This document shows, piece after piece, positions 51,397-60,518 of a DNA stretch of 64,000 nucleotides. The translations under genes were made by a program, and so were the position numbers. Under the pieces are notes generated by a model. The model worked only from the letters and a program-made list of their open reading frames with translations, was not told where the DNA came from and ran no database searches. This stretch comes from Rudaea cellulosilytica DSM 22992 (GTDB taxonomy: Bacteria; Pseudomonadota; Gammaproteobacteria; Xanthomonadales; Rhodanobacteraceae). The stretch spans positions 248,001 through 312,000 of the forward strand of contig NZ_KB899243.1 in assembly GCF_000378125.1 (NCBI RefSeq), written 5' to 3'. Positions within the stretch are counted from its first letter, which is position 1. Every line of letters begins with the position of its first letter.

Positions 51397-51895
51397 CTTG
51401 TTGGCTCTCGTCGCTGCCATCGCCTGCGCGCCCGCGCAGGCACAGACCGGCGCCTGCATGCCGCTGGTCAGTGCAATGACCCTGCTCGCCACCACGCCCA
51501 ACCACCAGCACATCACCGAAACCGCCGCCTACAAACCCGGCCCGAGCCAGAGCGAGGTGGTTGAAACGGGTACGACGCGATATCTCCGGGTCATCGGCAG
51601 GTGGCATTCGCATTCGTACGACGCCAAGGCCGAGGCCGCCGAGATCGGCAATGCCATGCAGGCGAGCAAGGCGATCTGCACGAATGCGGGAAGCGCCGAC
51701 GTCGACGGGCAGGCGGTGACCCTGTTCGCTGTGCACAAGCAAAGCGACGACGCGGTGATCGTTCAGCGCATCTGGATCGGTGCGAACGGCCTGCCGTTGC
51801 GGCAAGTCATCGACATCGACGTCGGCGGCGCGCTCGGCAAGAGCCGTCGCGAATTTCGCTACGACTACGCCGACGTGCAGCCACCGAAAATTTGA
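51362..51895 (+). CDS. Unknown secreted protein, paralogue of the 52952 gene
   Basis: 177 residues with a clear signal peptide (MTCAVNLLALVAAIACAPAQAQ, the cut probably after AQA). The mature protein starts with a Cys-Pro-Leu segment (CMPLVSAM), has RYLRVIGRWHSHS in the middle, a second Cys, and ends with IWIGANGLPLRQVID and YDYADVQPP. The last two segments have counterparts in the 158-residue protein encoded at 52952 (YWIGQNGLPLKGEG, YDHVEAPAG), so the two are distant paralogues. The function is unknown. ATGs at 51362 and 51371 are both possible starts. It is followed after 17 nt by the next exported-protein gene. Confidence 0.6.
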   Translation: MNSMNRMTCAVNLLALVAAIACAPAQAQTGACMPLVSAMTLLATTPNHQHITETAAYKPGPSQSEVVETGTTRYLRVIGRWHSHSYDAKAEAAEIGNAMQASKAICTNAGSADVDGQAVTLFAVHKQSDDAVIVQRIWIGANGLPLRQVIDIDVGGALGKSRREFRYDYADVQPPKI

Positions 51896-51912
51896 CCATA
51901 GGAGACACCGAC

Positions 51913-52254
51913 GTGATCCCAACCGTCCTGCGTATTCCGATCGCGACTGCATTGATATGCGTCGTCACCGCGCTGCCTGCCAGTGCCGCCGGCAACGGCA
52001 TACCGAGCTACCCGAACGCGGTCAACAAGAATCCAGACCTGCCCCCGAGCTCGCCGCTGTTCCAAGTGGAAACCACCGATGCGGCTGCCACGGTCGATGC
52101 ATGGTATGGCGCACGCCTGCCGAAAATTTGCACGCACCAGACCGCGCAGGGCGGCGCGAAATACGCCTGTCCGAACGTGAACATCATGATCACGCCGCAC
52201 GACGGCAAGACGCTGATCACGCAGATGGCCACAGGCGGCCTGTTCGGCCAGTGA
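51913..52254 (+). CDS. Unknown small secreted protein (113 residues)
   Basis: GTG start with a good GGAG site 8 nt upstream. Signal peptide: IPTVLRIPIATALICVVTALPASA, cleaved after ASA. The mature part of about 87 residues has two Cys (ICTHQ and YACPN), possibly a disulfide, and the segments SPLFQVETTDAAATVDAWYG and MITPHDGKTLITQMATG. I do not recognise the family; the pattern around VDAWYGARLPKIC may suggest a small alpha-beta fold. It lies between two other exported-protein genes with gaps of 17 and 29 nt, suggesting one transcript. Confidence 0.55.
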   Translation: MIPTVLRIPIATALICVVTALPASAAGNGIPSYPNAVNKNPDLPPSSPLFQVETTDAAATVDAWYGARLPKICTHQTAQGGAKYACPNVNIMITPHDGKTLITQMATGGLFGQ

Positions 52255-52283
52255 ACCGTCACATCGATCCCGACGGAGGCACC

Positions 52284-52913
52284 ATGAAAGCGAAATTCCG
52301 CTATGCCACGCTCTTGCTCGCTGCAGTTCTTGTTACAGGCTGCTCGAAGAACCCTGCGAATGCAGTTGCGGCGGCTACGAACGAAGATGCCGCGAAAGCG
52401 GCGCTCTCGAATGCCGTGGCGAACGCGAACAAAGGTACGACTCCGACGCCGTGCGAGACCGATTTCTCCGCGCGCGATGCGGCTGAAATCCTGACCGGCT
52501 CGACCGCACTGAATCGCTACGCGATGAACGCCGCGCTCGGCGAAGCGGAGAACGGCTGCGAAATGGGCGACGGCAACGGCGCGCTCATCGACTTTTCGAT
52601 CCGCGCGAAACCACCGATGCAGGGAGACAACAAGCAGACGTATCAGACCCTAGTGAGTTTTCTCCAACCCAAGGGCGTGGCGTTCGCTGGCGTCGGCGAC
52701 AAGGCCGTATGGGTCGACGTGCACGATTCCAACATACCCGGCATGAGCGAGTTCGACACGCTGGCGATCAAGGGCGAAGTCATTTGCCAGGCCGACCTGC
52801 ACTTCAAGAAGGGCGTGCAAGGCGACAAGGCGATCACACCTGTGCGCGGCGAGGAACTGGCGAAGAAACTCGGTGCACTCTGCAACAAGTCTTTCGCCGC
52901 GCGCCGGAGCTGA
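52284..52913 (+). CDS. Unknown lipoprotein (209 residues)
   Basis: ATG 52284 has a strong GGAGG site. The signal ends in the lipobox VTGC-SKNPAN (Cys 20), so the protein should be lipid-anchored. The linker is Ala/Asn-rich, followed by a soluble domain with Cys residues in TPCETDFSARDAAEILTGST, NGCEMGDG, EVICQADLHF and KLGALCNKS (two possible disulfides). The segment VGDKAVWVD resembles small periplasmic sensor-like or stress-protein folds, but I cannot assign a family. It is part of the plus-strand exported-protein run. Confidence 0.65.
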   Translation: MKAKFRYATLLLAAVLVTGCSKNPANAVAAATNEDAAKAALSNAVANANKGTTPTPCETDFSARDAAEILTGSTALNRYAMNAALGEAENGCEMGDGNGALIDFSIRAKPPMQGDNKQTYQTLVSFLQPKGVAFAGVGDKAVWVDVHDSNIPGMSEFDTLAIKGEVICQADLHFKKGVQGDKAITPVRGEELAKKLGALCNKSFAARRS

Positions 52914-52951
52914 TCCAGCGGTCACCGCACTACGTGCATTCGGAGCGCATC

Positions 52952-53428
52952 ATGTTTTACCGCCCATTTACCGTCGCCATCGTATCGTTCTCGATGTTCC
53001 ATTGCGTCGTTGCCCGTGCCGACGATGCCAGCTGCAAACCGCTGCTCGACGCCTTCGCCAGGCAGCTCGATGCTCCCTTCCGTGAATCGATCACGGGCCG
53101 TGGACACACGACGGAAAAGATCGTGCTGCCCGACGCCACCTTCGTCAAAATGCAGAATGCAGGTTGGGTCAAAAATCCGACCACGGCGCAGGAGCGCAGC
53201 GAACAACTCACTGCCGTGCGTGCGACGACGTCGAACTGCAAACTCATCGGACAAGAAACGGCCGATGGCCAGACCGCGACGATCTACAGCGGCCATCTCA
53301 CGGGCGGCGAAATGCGCTACTGGATCGGCCAGAACGGCTTGCCGCTGAAAGGCGAAGGCGGCACGGCGACGACACGGGTCGACTGGGTGTTCGCCTACGA
53401 TCATGTCGAAGCGCCCGCGGGAAGATGA
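52952..53428 (+). CDS. Unknown secreted protein, paralogue of the 51362 gene
   Basis: 158 residues; ATG 52952 has GGAG 7 nt upstream. Signal peptide: MFYRPFTVAIVSFSMFHCVVARA with cleavage near ARA. The mature protein starts DDASCKPLLDAF (compare ACMPLVSAM in the paralogue), has a second Cys in TTSNCKLIG, and ends MRYWIGQNGLPLKGEGG and VFAYDHVEAPAG, the shared C-terminal segment. Both proteins may adopt one fold with a disulfide. The function is unknown. It is the last of the exported-protein run and is convergent with the kinase gene. Confidence 0.65.
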   Translation: MFYRPFTVAIVSFSMFHCVVARADDASCKPLLDAFARQLDAPFRESITGRGHTTEKIVLPDATFVKMQNAGWVKNPTTAQERSEQLTAVRATTSNCKLIGQETADGQTATIYSGHLTGGEMRYWIGQNGLPLKGEGGTATTRVDWVFAYDHVEAPAGR

Positions 53429-53467
53429 GATGCGTCGTCGATGCGCGTCCGATCGGCATCGAGTCGG

Positions 53468-56422
53468 CTACAGAGAGTTTTTTCTCACGTAAGCGGACGT
53501 GGTCGGATCGGCATCGATATCGGTGCGCGGGATCGCGCGAAGCCTCGCCAACGCCGCAGTCGCGGATTTCCTCGCTGCCGGATTCGCGGCATTCGCCTCC
53601 GACTCGCAAAGGGACTTCAGAAAGATCGCTTCCGCCTTGTTCAAGTTCTTCGATTCGTCCGATTTCGCCAGCTCGGCGAGAGAAAGTTCGATCGACGGCG
53701 CAGCTTCGGTACAGCGGTGTTGACCAACGAGGAAATCAGCCCAGGTCAGGTGCCAATTGAAACGGTCGACGCCATGCGTCGCCGAAATGTAGTCGCCGAG
53801 GGCGAGGCTCGCGCGGAAATCGGATTCCGCGGCACCGGCGTCGCCCGCGACCTCCTCGGCCCCGGCCAGCGAGCGTAGAGCAATCGCGAGATTGGCCGAG
53901 GCGCCGGCCCGCGCAGCCTGCAGTGCCACTGCCTTGCGTGCCCATTCCACCGCTTCTGCGCCACGCCCTTGCATGCCGAGAACAGTCGCGAGATTCTCCG
54001 CGGCCGTGGTGTCGATGCCCTGGCCATTGTCCGCGCCGGTACGCGCCAGCACGTCGCGCAGCAGGCGCTCGGCCTCGGCGTATTGATGGTCGTGCGACAA
54101 AACGCTCGCGAAATTGTTCGTGATCGTCAGCGTGTCCGGATGGTTTTCGCCGAGCGTCTTGCGCGAACGCACGATCAGTTCGCGATACGCGGCAATGGCG
54201 CCGGCAAGATCGCCTCGTTCGTAGCGGAAGGCCGCCAGCATGTTGATCGCCTCGCTGATCTTCTGGTGCTCCTGCGGCAAGCTGCGGCGAAAAATTTCGA
54301 GCGCGCGTTCGGCGAGGTCCATGGCGCGTTGTGTTTGTTTGTTCCCATCGCAGGCATCCGCCAGCGCGAGCATGCTGATCGCTGTCAGCGGGTGCTCCGC
54401 GCCGTAGATACGTGCGCGGTTCGCTTGCGCGCGTTCGAGCAGCGCGACCGACTGGGCGTAGTCACCGTCCTGATCGAGATGCACGCCGAGGTTCTGCAGC
54501 GACACGGCGGCTTCCGCCGAATCGGGCCCGAACCGTTTCTCGCGAATCGCCAACGCGCGACGGTACGCGGCTTCCGCATCCGGCCGTCTGCCGAGGTTGT
54601 CGAGATTGGTCGCATGGTCGTCGAGGCGACGCGCCTGCTCTGCGGAATCCTCGCCGAAGCGTCGTCTGCTCGCGTCGAGCGCCTGTCGGTAGAGCGAATC
54701 GGCGCTGGCGAAATCACCGCGATCTTGCAACAGCAAGGCGACATTGCCGAGGCTGTCGACGACGGCGGGATCGTCCGCTGCCAGTTTTTCGCGCCGTGTC
54801 TGCAGCGCTTCGCGCAACAACGGCTCGGCCTTGTCGTATTCGCCTTTGCTCAGATGGATCATCCCGAGTTCGTCCGCGCTTTCCGCGGTATCCAGATCGG
54901 CGCCACCGGACTGCCCACGACGCGAGGCAAGCGCCTGTTCCGCCAACGGCACCGCGCGGTCGTAGAGTCCGAGCGACGAATACGTACGCGCAATCGTGTG
55001 CAACAGCCGCGCACGCACAGCCGGCCCGATGTCGGTCGGGGCATTCAGACGCGCGCTGCCTTGGTCGAGCAGATCCTGTGCACTGGGTTTGGAACCCCGA
55101 GTCAGCTCTGGATCGGCGCCGGCAAACAGGCCGACAAGAAAATTGGTCACCTGCTGCGCCGCTTGCGCTTCAAGCGATTTCTGCCGAGCCTGCCACAACG
55201 CGAATGCCGTGCTCGCAAGCAGTAATGCGACCGCCACGGCGGATGCGAAAACAACCGCACGGTGCCGATCGACGAATTTGCCCACGCGATAGGCGGTGTT
55301 GTCGCGCCGCGCCGAGATTGGCAGGTCCTGCCCATAGCGACGCAGATCGGACGCGAGCGCTTCGACTGTCGCGTAGCGACGTGCCGGGTCGCGATGCAGC
55401 GTCTTGAGCACGATCGTGTCGAGGTCGCCGCGCAATGCTTTCGCCGACACCGGCGCATCGATCGCCGCAACCAGGCTCGGCGCGCGCGGCGCGGTCGCGG
55501 CCAGCAGCCTCTGCAATTCGTCGAGCGTGGGCGTATCGCCGATCTCGAATGCGCGCCGCCCCGTGAGCAGTTCGTACAGCACGCAACCGAGTCCGTGCAC
55601 GTCGGTCGCGACGGTGACCGGGTCGCCGCGAATCTGCTCCGGCGCGGCGTAGGCCGGCGTCAGCGGACGATCGCGCCACAACGCGGTGGCGGTGCCGCTC
55701 CCGCCCCGCCCGATCGCCTTGGCGATGCCGAAGTCGAGCAGCTTGGCCTCGCCAGCAGGCGTGACGAGGATGTTCGACGGCTTGATGTCGCGATGCACAA
55801 CGAGTTGGCTGTGCGCGAATTGCACCGCCGCGCAGACTTCGAGGAACAGCGCGATGCGCTGGTCGAGCTTCGCTTTGCGTTCCCGGCACCAGTCCAGCAA
55901 CGGTTCGCCCGCGACGTATTCCATGGCGAAGTATGGCCTGCCGTCGTCAGCGATACCGCCGTCGAGCAGGCGCGCAATGTGCGGATGCTCGAGCCGCGCG
56001 AGGATCTGCCGCTCGCGCAGGAAGCGCGCGAGGATGGCCTCGCTGTCCATGCCGCGTTTGACCAACTTGAGCGCCGCCTGCTGTTCGTACTGTCCGTCCG
56101 CACGCTCGGCGAGGAGGACGACGCCCATGCCGCCGCGACCGATCTCGCGCACGATTCGCCACGGTCCGACGCGCCGCCCCGTGGTTTCGCTTTCCGCATC
56201 GTCATGCCAAGCGCGCGCCGCCGCGCCGCGCGCGGATTCGATGCCGTCGTCGAACTGCGACGCGGCGGCGTCCGCGCGCAGCAAAGCCTCGACCTCGGCG
56301 CGCAACGAAGCATCGTCGCCGCACAGCTCGTCGAGCAACGACGTGCGCCGTTCCGGCGCTGCGTCAGCGATGCGATCGAACATCTCGCCGATCTGCCGCC
56401 AGCGCTGGCTACCTGTATTCAT
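53468..56422 (-). CDS. Membrane Ser/Thr protein kinase with TPR array
   Basis: 984 residues. After an N-terminal helical region typical of this group (SQRWRQIGEMFDRIADAAPE), the Hanks kinase domain covers about 88-370: GRGGMGVVLLAE, Lys 119, HRDIKPSN 210-217, DFGIAKA 230-236, AYAAPEQI. A membrane segment (389-409) and a long array of TPRs of the Kinesin-light-chain type (YDRAVPLAEQALASRR, GDFASADSLYRQALDASRR and similar) follow. It starts at ATG 56422, overlapping the stop of the ECF sigma gene by 4 nt, so kinase and sigma factor are coupled; phosphorylation of or signalling to that sigma factor is the likely role. Confidence 0.88.
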   Translation of the reverse strand: MNTGSQRWRQIGEMFDRIADAAPERRTSLLDELCGDDASLRAEVEALLRADAAASQFDDGIESARGAAARAWHDDAESETTGRRVGPWRIVREIGRGGMGVVLLAERADGQYEQQAALKLVKRGMDSEAILARFLRERQILARLEHPHIARLLDGGIADDGRPYFAMEYVAGEPLLDWCRERKAKLDQRIALFLEVCAAVQFAHSQLVVHRDIKPSNILVTPAGEAKLLDFGIAKAIGRGGSGTATALWRDRPLTPAYAAPEQIRGDPVTVATDVHGLGCVLYELLTGRRAFEIGDTPTLDELQRLLAATAPRAPSLVAAIDAPVSAKALRGDLDTIVLKTLHRDPARRYATVEALASDLRRYGQDLPISARRDNTAYRVGKFVDRHRAVVFASAVAVALLLASTAFALWQARQKSLEAQAAQQVTNFLVGLFAGADPELTRGSKPSAQDLLDQGSARLNAPTDIGPAVRARLLHTIARTYSSLGLYDRAVPLAEQALASRRGQSGGADLDTAESADELGMIHLSKGEYDKAEPLLREALQTRREKLAADDPAVVDSLGNVALLLQDRGDFASADSLYRQALDASRRRFGEDSAEQARRLDDHATNLDNLGRRPDAEAAYRRALAIREKRFGPDSAEAAVSLQNLGVHLDQDGDYAQSVALLERAQANRARIYGAEHPLTAISMLALADACDGNKQTQRAMDLAERALEIFRRSLPQEHQKISEAINMLAAFRYERGDLAGAIAAYRELIVRSRKTLGENHPDTLTITNNFASVLSHDHQYAEAERLLRDVLARTGADNGQGIDTTAAENLATVLGMQGRGAEAVEWARKAVALQAARAGASANLAIALRSLAGAEEVAGDAGAAESDFRASLALGDYISATHGVDRFNWHLTWADFLVGQHRCTEAAPSIELSLAELAKSDESKNLNKAEAIFLKSLCESEANAANPAARKSATAALARLRAIPRTDIDADPTTSAYVRKNSL

Positions 56423-56964
56423 GTCGCCGCGTCGGCGAGACCGAGGCGCTGGATCAGGAAGGCGCGCGCTCGACGCCAGTCGCGGAACACCGTGCGTTCA
56501 GCCAGATTCTGCAGGCGCGCGATCTCGGCGATTTCGAGGCCCGAGAAGATGCGCCATTCGACGATGCGGCCGGCGCGCGGATCGAACTCGGCAAGATCGC
56601 TCAGCGCCGCGTCGAGCGCGACCAGGTCGACGATCTCGTCCGCACCGCCGATCTCGCCGTTCAATCCGGTGATGATGCAGTCGCCGCCACGCTTGAGCCG
56701 CGAGCGGCTGCGCGCGTGGTCGACCAGGATTTGTCGCATGGCGCGTGCCGCGAGCGAAAGGAAATGCACGCGGTCCATGCCGCGCGCTGCATCGCTCCCG
56801 CTGAGCTTCAAGTAGACCTCGTGCACGAGCGCCGTGGTTTCGAGCGTCGCCGTGCCACCGGCGCCGCGGCGCTGACTGCGCGCAATGCGCCGCAGCTCCT
56901 CGTAGACGATCGCGAACAAGTCGTCGGCAACGTCCGGATTCGACACGCTGGTCTCGCTGCCCAT
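56419..56964 (-). CDS. ECF-family sigma factor linked to the kinase
   Basis: 181 residues. Region 2 is DDLFAIVYEELRRIARSQRR with ATLETTALVHEVYLKLSGS and VHFLSLAARAMRQILVDHARSR; region 4 is GRIVEWRIFSGLEIAEIARLQNLAERTVFRDWRRARAFL. This is the ECF group that occurs beside Ser/Thr kinases with TPRs (TIGR02999 type), usually without an anti-sigma gene. It directs RNA polymerase to a small regulon; its own promoter should lie in the gap toward the CnoX gene. The TGA overlaps the kinase ATG. Confidence 0.88.
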   Translation of the reverse strand: MGSETSVSNPDVADDLFAIVYEELRRIARSQRRGAGGTATLETTALVHEVYLKLSGSDAARGMDRVHFLSLAARAMRQILVDHARSRSRLKRGGDCIITGLNGEIGGADEIVDLVALDAALSDLAEFDPRAGRIVEWRIFSGLEIAEIARLQNLAERTVFRDWRRARAFLIQRLGLADAAT

Positions 56965-57139
56965 GACGGAACCCTTTCGCTCCCGGCTTCGACGCTCGCG
57001 CGAGCGACAGCGGCACTATAGAAGCCGTTGCGCGCGGCAACAAGCGTACCCTCGCTGCTCGCGCAGCGCGGCTTGCAATCGCGCGCGGCGTCGCCATCTT
57101 CCGCTATCCTTGCGCCCCTTGCCGCATCGTGAACGAACC

Positions 57140-58006
57140 ATGACCGCATCCGTCCATACATTCGACGCCACCGAAACCAATTTCGAAACCGACGTCATCC
57201 AGGCCTCGCTGACCACACCCGTGCTCGTCGACTTCTGGGCTGACTGGTGCGGGCCGTGCAAATCGCTCGGGCCGATCCTAGAGAAGGTCGTCGACAGCTA
57301 CGGCGGCAAGCTCAAACTCGGCAAGGTCGATACGGACAAGGAGCAACAGCTCGCGGCCGTGTTCGGCATCCGCAGCCTGCCGACCGTCGTGCTCGTCAAG
57401 GACGGGCAGATGGTCGACGGCTTCATGGGCGCGCTGCCCGAGTCCGGCGTGCGCGCGTTCGTCGAAAAACACCTCGGCAAGCCGGAAGCTGCCGCAGAAC
57501 CGGAACCCGTTGCAGACGAATTGCTTGCGAACGAAACGCCGCAGCAAGCCATCGCGCGCCTGCAGCAGGAAATTGCCGCGAACGCGGACAAGCCCGAACT
57601 CAAGCTCGATCTTGCCGCAGCGTTCGCCCGCGCGGGCGAGGCCGATGCGGCACAAGCGCAGCTCGATGCGCTGCCACCCAACCTTGCCAGCGATGCGAAA
57701 GCCAAGCGCGTCGCCGCGCAACTCGATCTGTCGCGTGCGCTGAAGAATGCGCCCGATGCCGCCGCGCTGCGCACCCGACTCACGCAGAATCCCGCCGACC
57801 ACGAAGCACGCGACCTGCTCGGCGTGCACCTGCTGCTCGGCGATGAGCCGGCGCAGGGCCTCGACGAATTCCTCACCCTGCTGCGCACAGCGCGCGACTG
57901 GAACGAGGGCCAGGCGAAAAAGCGCCTGATCGCTGCGTTCAATGTGCTCGACGACGGCGAACTCGTCGGCACGTATCGACGCAAGATGTCGTCGTTGCTG
58001 TTCTGA
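57140..58006 (+). CDS. cnoX: CnoX/YbbN-type thioredoxin-TPR chaperedoxin
   Basis: 288 residues from ATG 57140 (MTASVHTFDATETNFETDVI). N-terminal thioredoxin domain with LVDFWADWCGPCKSLGP and the cis-Pro SLPTVVLVKDGQ, then a helical TPR domain to the end (TPQQAIARLQQEIAAN, KLDLAAAFARAGEADAAQAQ, HEARDLLGVHLLLGD). CnoX holds unfolded proteins and passes them to GroEL. Unlike E. coli CnoX (SxxC), this one keeps the full CGPC pair, so thiol reductase activity is possible. It is a single gene, divergent from the ECF sigma gene, and followed by a structured inverted-repeat element. Confidence 0.9.
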   Translation: MTASVHTFDATETNFETDVIQASLTTPVLVDFWADWCGPCKSLGPILEKVVDSYGGKLKLGKVDTDKEQQLAAVFGIRSLPTVVLVKDGQMVDGFMGALPESGVRAFVEKHLGKPEAAAEPEPVADELLANETPQQAIARLQQEIAANADKPELKLDLAAAFARAGEADAAQAQLDALPPNLASDAKAKRVAAQLDLSRALKNAPDAAALRTRLTQNPADHEARDLLGVHLLLGDEPAQGLDEFLTLLRTARDWNEGQAKKRLIAAFNVLDDGELVGTYRRKMSSLLF

Positions 58007-58041
58007 CCATGCCATTGCTTCCGTTCTCGCGCTTTCTTTAA

Positions 58042-58576
58042 GCAAGAGCTTCCACTCGTCCTGCGGACGAGCGGGTGACTTCTCTTTGCTCGTGCAAAGA
58101 GAAGTCACCAAGAGAAACACGCCCCGCCACCGCACTTTCGCTGCGCGAAAGTGCCCTGCGCTTCTCGGCGCCAGCGGGCCGGCGCGAACTCGCGCATCCC
58201 TGCGCTCGGACATGCGCGCCTTTCCCCCGCCGCCGCCTGCGATGCTCGGTGCGGTGAAAGGGGAGGAAGATCAAGAGCAACTGCATGCGAGGCTTTTTGC
58301 TCTGGCGCGCAGGAGCGCGCTGCCCCGGCTTTCGGGTCCCCATTACATTGCGGCGACAGTGGCCGGAAATGCCCGCAGGGGCGGCGCGAAGGATCGCGCC
58401 GACTTCGCTGCCTGCACACGGACGTGCAGTCAGCGAAGCCCGGCCCCTGACGCGGACCCGGAGCGCAGGATGCGCGCCGGGCGCAATGTTCTGGGGCGTG
58501 TTCTCTTTGGTGACTTTCTCTTGCACGAGCAAGAGAAAGTTACCCGCTCGTCCGCAGGACGAGTGGAAGCACTTGC
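58042..58576. repeat. 535-bp element with 84-bp inverted ends, multi-hairpin, non-coding
   Basis: Occupies most of the 633-bp gap between convergent cnoX and the MFS gene. The ends 58042-58125 and 58493-58576 are inverted copies, identical over long blocks (CTTCCACTCGTCCTGCGGAC at both outer sides, CACGCCCC at both inner sides). Each end contains its own hairpin around the loop CTCGTG; stem bases differ between the ends (CTTCTCTTTG against CTTTCTCTTG) but pair within each. The interior has more hairpins: GCACTTTCG / CGAAAGTGC, GGCGCGA / TCGCGCC and CTTCGCTG-C-CTGCAC / GTGCAG-T-CAGCGAAG. Open frames here show no protein features. It may be a non-autonomous mobile element and may also terminate both genes. 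Confidence 0.75.
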
Positions 58577-58639
58577 CGCAAAAACTGAAGAGCAGAAAAC
58601 TGGATTCCAGCTTGCGCTGGAATGACGATAGCGAGCCGG

Positions 58640-59899
58640 TTACGGCGCCGACCGAGCCGGGCGCAGGCCAAACTGCATCAGCAGTCCAATCACCACAAAC
58701 AACACCCCCGCGCTGAACGCGAGCGACCAGTGAATGCCAATGCGCGCACCGGCAAGTCCGACGGTGACGCCGCTGAACATGCGCATGCCCATCGCGAACA
58801 TGCTGAACACGCCGATCGCGCGGCCGCGCATCTCGGCCGGCGCATCGAGCTGCACCAGCGTCTGCGCCATCGAGTTGAACGAGAGTTCGACGAAGCCGGC
58901 GACGAGGAGCACGGCCAGCGCGAGCGGATAGCTCGACGTAAGCGCGAAGCTGGCCAGCGCCAGACACCAGATCATCGCGAGTATGCAGGCGGTGCGCGCG
59001 CGCGGTTGCAGCAGGCCGCGGCTTTCGAGGACGAAACCGGCGGTCAGTGCACCGGCTGCGTCGGCGCCGAGCAGCATGCTGTAGAAGAAGTCTGCATTCT
59101 GTTGGCCGAGATCGTGGGCGAACCCGGGCATCTGCGCCTGGTAGGCGTTGCCGACGAATAGCGAGGCGCAGCCCGCCAGCACGGTCATCGCGAGGATCAC
59201 GCGATGGTGCGAGATTTCCTGCAGCGCCCGCCAGATATCGCCGAGGTTGCGCACCGCGCGCGTCGCGACCGCGACGCCGGCGGCGCGGAATTTCGGCCCG
59301 TACGGAGCGACCGCGAGCCAGAGGATGAACGGCAAGTACAGCGTTGCATTGACGAAGATGCCGAGGTTCGGACCGAGCCAGAGCAGCAGCGCGCCGCCGA
59401 CGCCGGGCCCCATCAGCATGCCGAGCTGGCGCGCGGTCGCGTTGAGGCGCACCGCGCTCTGCAGGTGCTCGCGGCCGACGATGTCGTGCAGCAACAACTG
59501 CGAGGGCGGTCCCCAAAGCACGCCAGCCATGCCGTGCACGATCAGCAGCGCGGCGGCGTGCCAGATCTGCAACGCCCCGGTGATGAACAGCACGCCCCAG
59601 GTGATCGACACGCCCATGAACAGCGCCATGCCGAGCTGGATCATGCGGCGTGGATCGAAGCGGTCGGCGAGAGCGCCCGAGTACACCGAAAACAGCAGAA
59701 ACGGCAGCCAGTGCGCGACGACGGCGAAGCCGCCGAGCGCGGGCGAATTGAACTTGCCGAAGATCACCCAGTAGCTGATCACGTGCTCGATGTTGTCGGC
59801 CATCATCGCCAGCGCCGAGAGCAGGAAGTAGGCACGGAACCCTGGGTGGCGCAGAGCCGCGAACGCGACATGCGGTGCGGCGACGGAACCTGACGACAA
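58640..59899 (-). CDS. MFS transporter (MFS_3/EntS-like)
   Basis: 419 residues with about 12 membrane helices, of the major facilitator superfamily. The loop 2-3 signature is present as GALADRFDPRRMIQLGMALF, along with LNATARQLGMLMGPGVGGALLL and, in the second half, LDAPAEMRGRAIGVFSM, the matching repeat of the second lobe. It resembles the MFS_3 group, which exports siderophores such as enterobactin or drugs; the substrate is unknown and no siderophore genes are nearby. It stands alone on the minus strand, divergent from the DUF4442 gene, with the 535-bp structured element just after its stop. Confidence 0.85.
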   Translation of the reverse strand: MSSGSVAAPHVAFAALRHPGFRAYFLLSALAMMADNIEHVISYWVIFGKFNSPALGGFAVVAHWLPFLLFSVYSGALADRFDPRRMIQLGMALFMGVSITWGVLFITGALQIWHAAALLIVHGMAGVLWGPPSQLLLHDIVGREHLQSAVRLNATARQLGMLMGPGVGGALLLWLGPNLGIFVNATLYLPFILWLAVAPYGPKFRAAGVAVATRAVRNLGDIWRALQEISHHRVILAMTVLAGCASLFVGNAYQAQMPGFAHDLGQQNADFFYSMLLGADAAGALTAGFVLESRGLLQPRARTACILAMIWCLALASFALTSSYPLALAVLLVAGFVELSFNSMAQTLVQLDAPAEMRGRAIGVFSMFAMGMRMFSGVTVGLAGARIGIHWSLAFSAGVLFVVIGLLMQFGLRPARSAP

Positions 59900-60046
59900 G
59901 GGCGTATCCTGCGAAAGATCGAGCGAGGATTATATCCGCCGCACTCGCGCGATGACCGAGGTGGAATTTATTTCATTCGCGCGCACGGTTGATTTCAAAC
60001 GCATTCGCGGGCATGGTCGGCGCGCGCTCCCCATCCTCTGCCGGCA

Positions 60047-60517
60047 ATGAACCTCACGACGACATCCTTCTCCGCGCGCACGCTACGGCGCGCACTGAAC
60101 TTCTGGCCGCCGTTCCTGTTCGGCGGCATGCGCGTGCTCGAATGGAGTGAGGACTGGCGCCACGCACGCGTGCGCATGAAACTCGCATGGTACAACCGCA
60201 ACTTCGTCGGCACCCAGTTCGGCGGCAATCTGTTCGCGATGACCGATCCGTTCTGGATGATCATGACGATGCAGGCACTCGGCCGCGACTACATCGTCTG
60301 GGACAAGGCCGGCGCGATCGACTTCGTCGCGCCGGGGCGCGAAGCGGTCTACGCCGAATTCCGGCTCGACGAGACCGTGCTCGACGAGATCCGCGCCGCG
60401 ACCGCGAATGGCGAAAAATATTTGCGCTGGTTCGACACCGAGGTGAAGACCGCCGCCGGCGATGTGATCGCACGCGTGCGCAAGCAGATCTATGTACGGC
60501 GCAAGCACGAAAAATAG
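60047..60517 (+). CDS. DUF4442 hot-dog-fold protein
   Basis: 156 residues that match the DUF4442 (thioesterase-like hot-dog fold) pattern: LNFWPPFLFGGMRVLEWSED at the start, RVRMKLAWYNRNFVGTQFGGNLFAMTDPFW in the middle (the GG-N-A-TD segment characteristic of the group), and a C-terminal strand ARVRKQIYVRRK. An acyl-CoA thioesterase role is suspected for relatives but not shown. Its stop lies 1 nt before the ATG of the methyltransferase gene, so the two are likely cotranscribed, although there is no obvious link in function. Confidence 0.8.
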   Translation: MNLTTTSFSARTLRRALNFWPPFLFGGMRVLEWSEDWRHARVRMKLAWYNRNFVGTQFGGNLFAMTDPFWMIMTMQALGRDYIVWDKAGAIDFVAPGREAVYAEFRLDETVLDEIRAATANGEKYLRWFDTEVKTAAGDVIARVRKQIYVRRKHEK

Positions 60518-60518
60518 A

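Noticed and set aside
58038-59516. Long minus-strand open frame through the 535-bp element and the MFS gene
   Set aside because: It is an out-of-frame reading of the MFS gene continued through the hairpin element.
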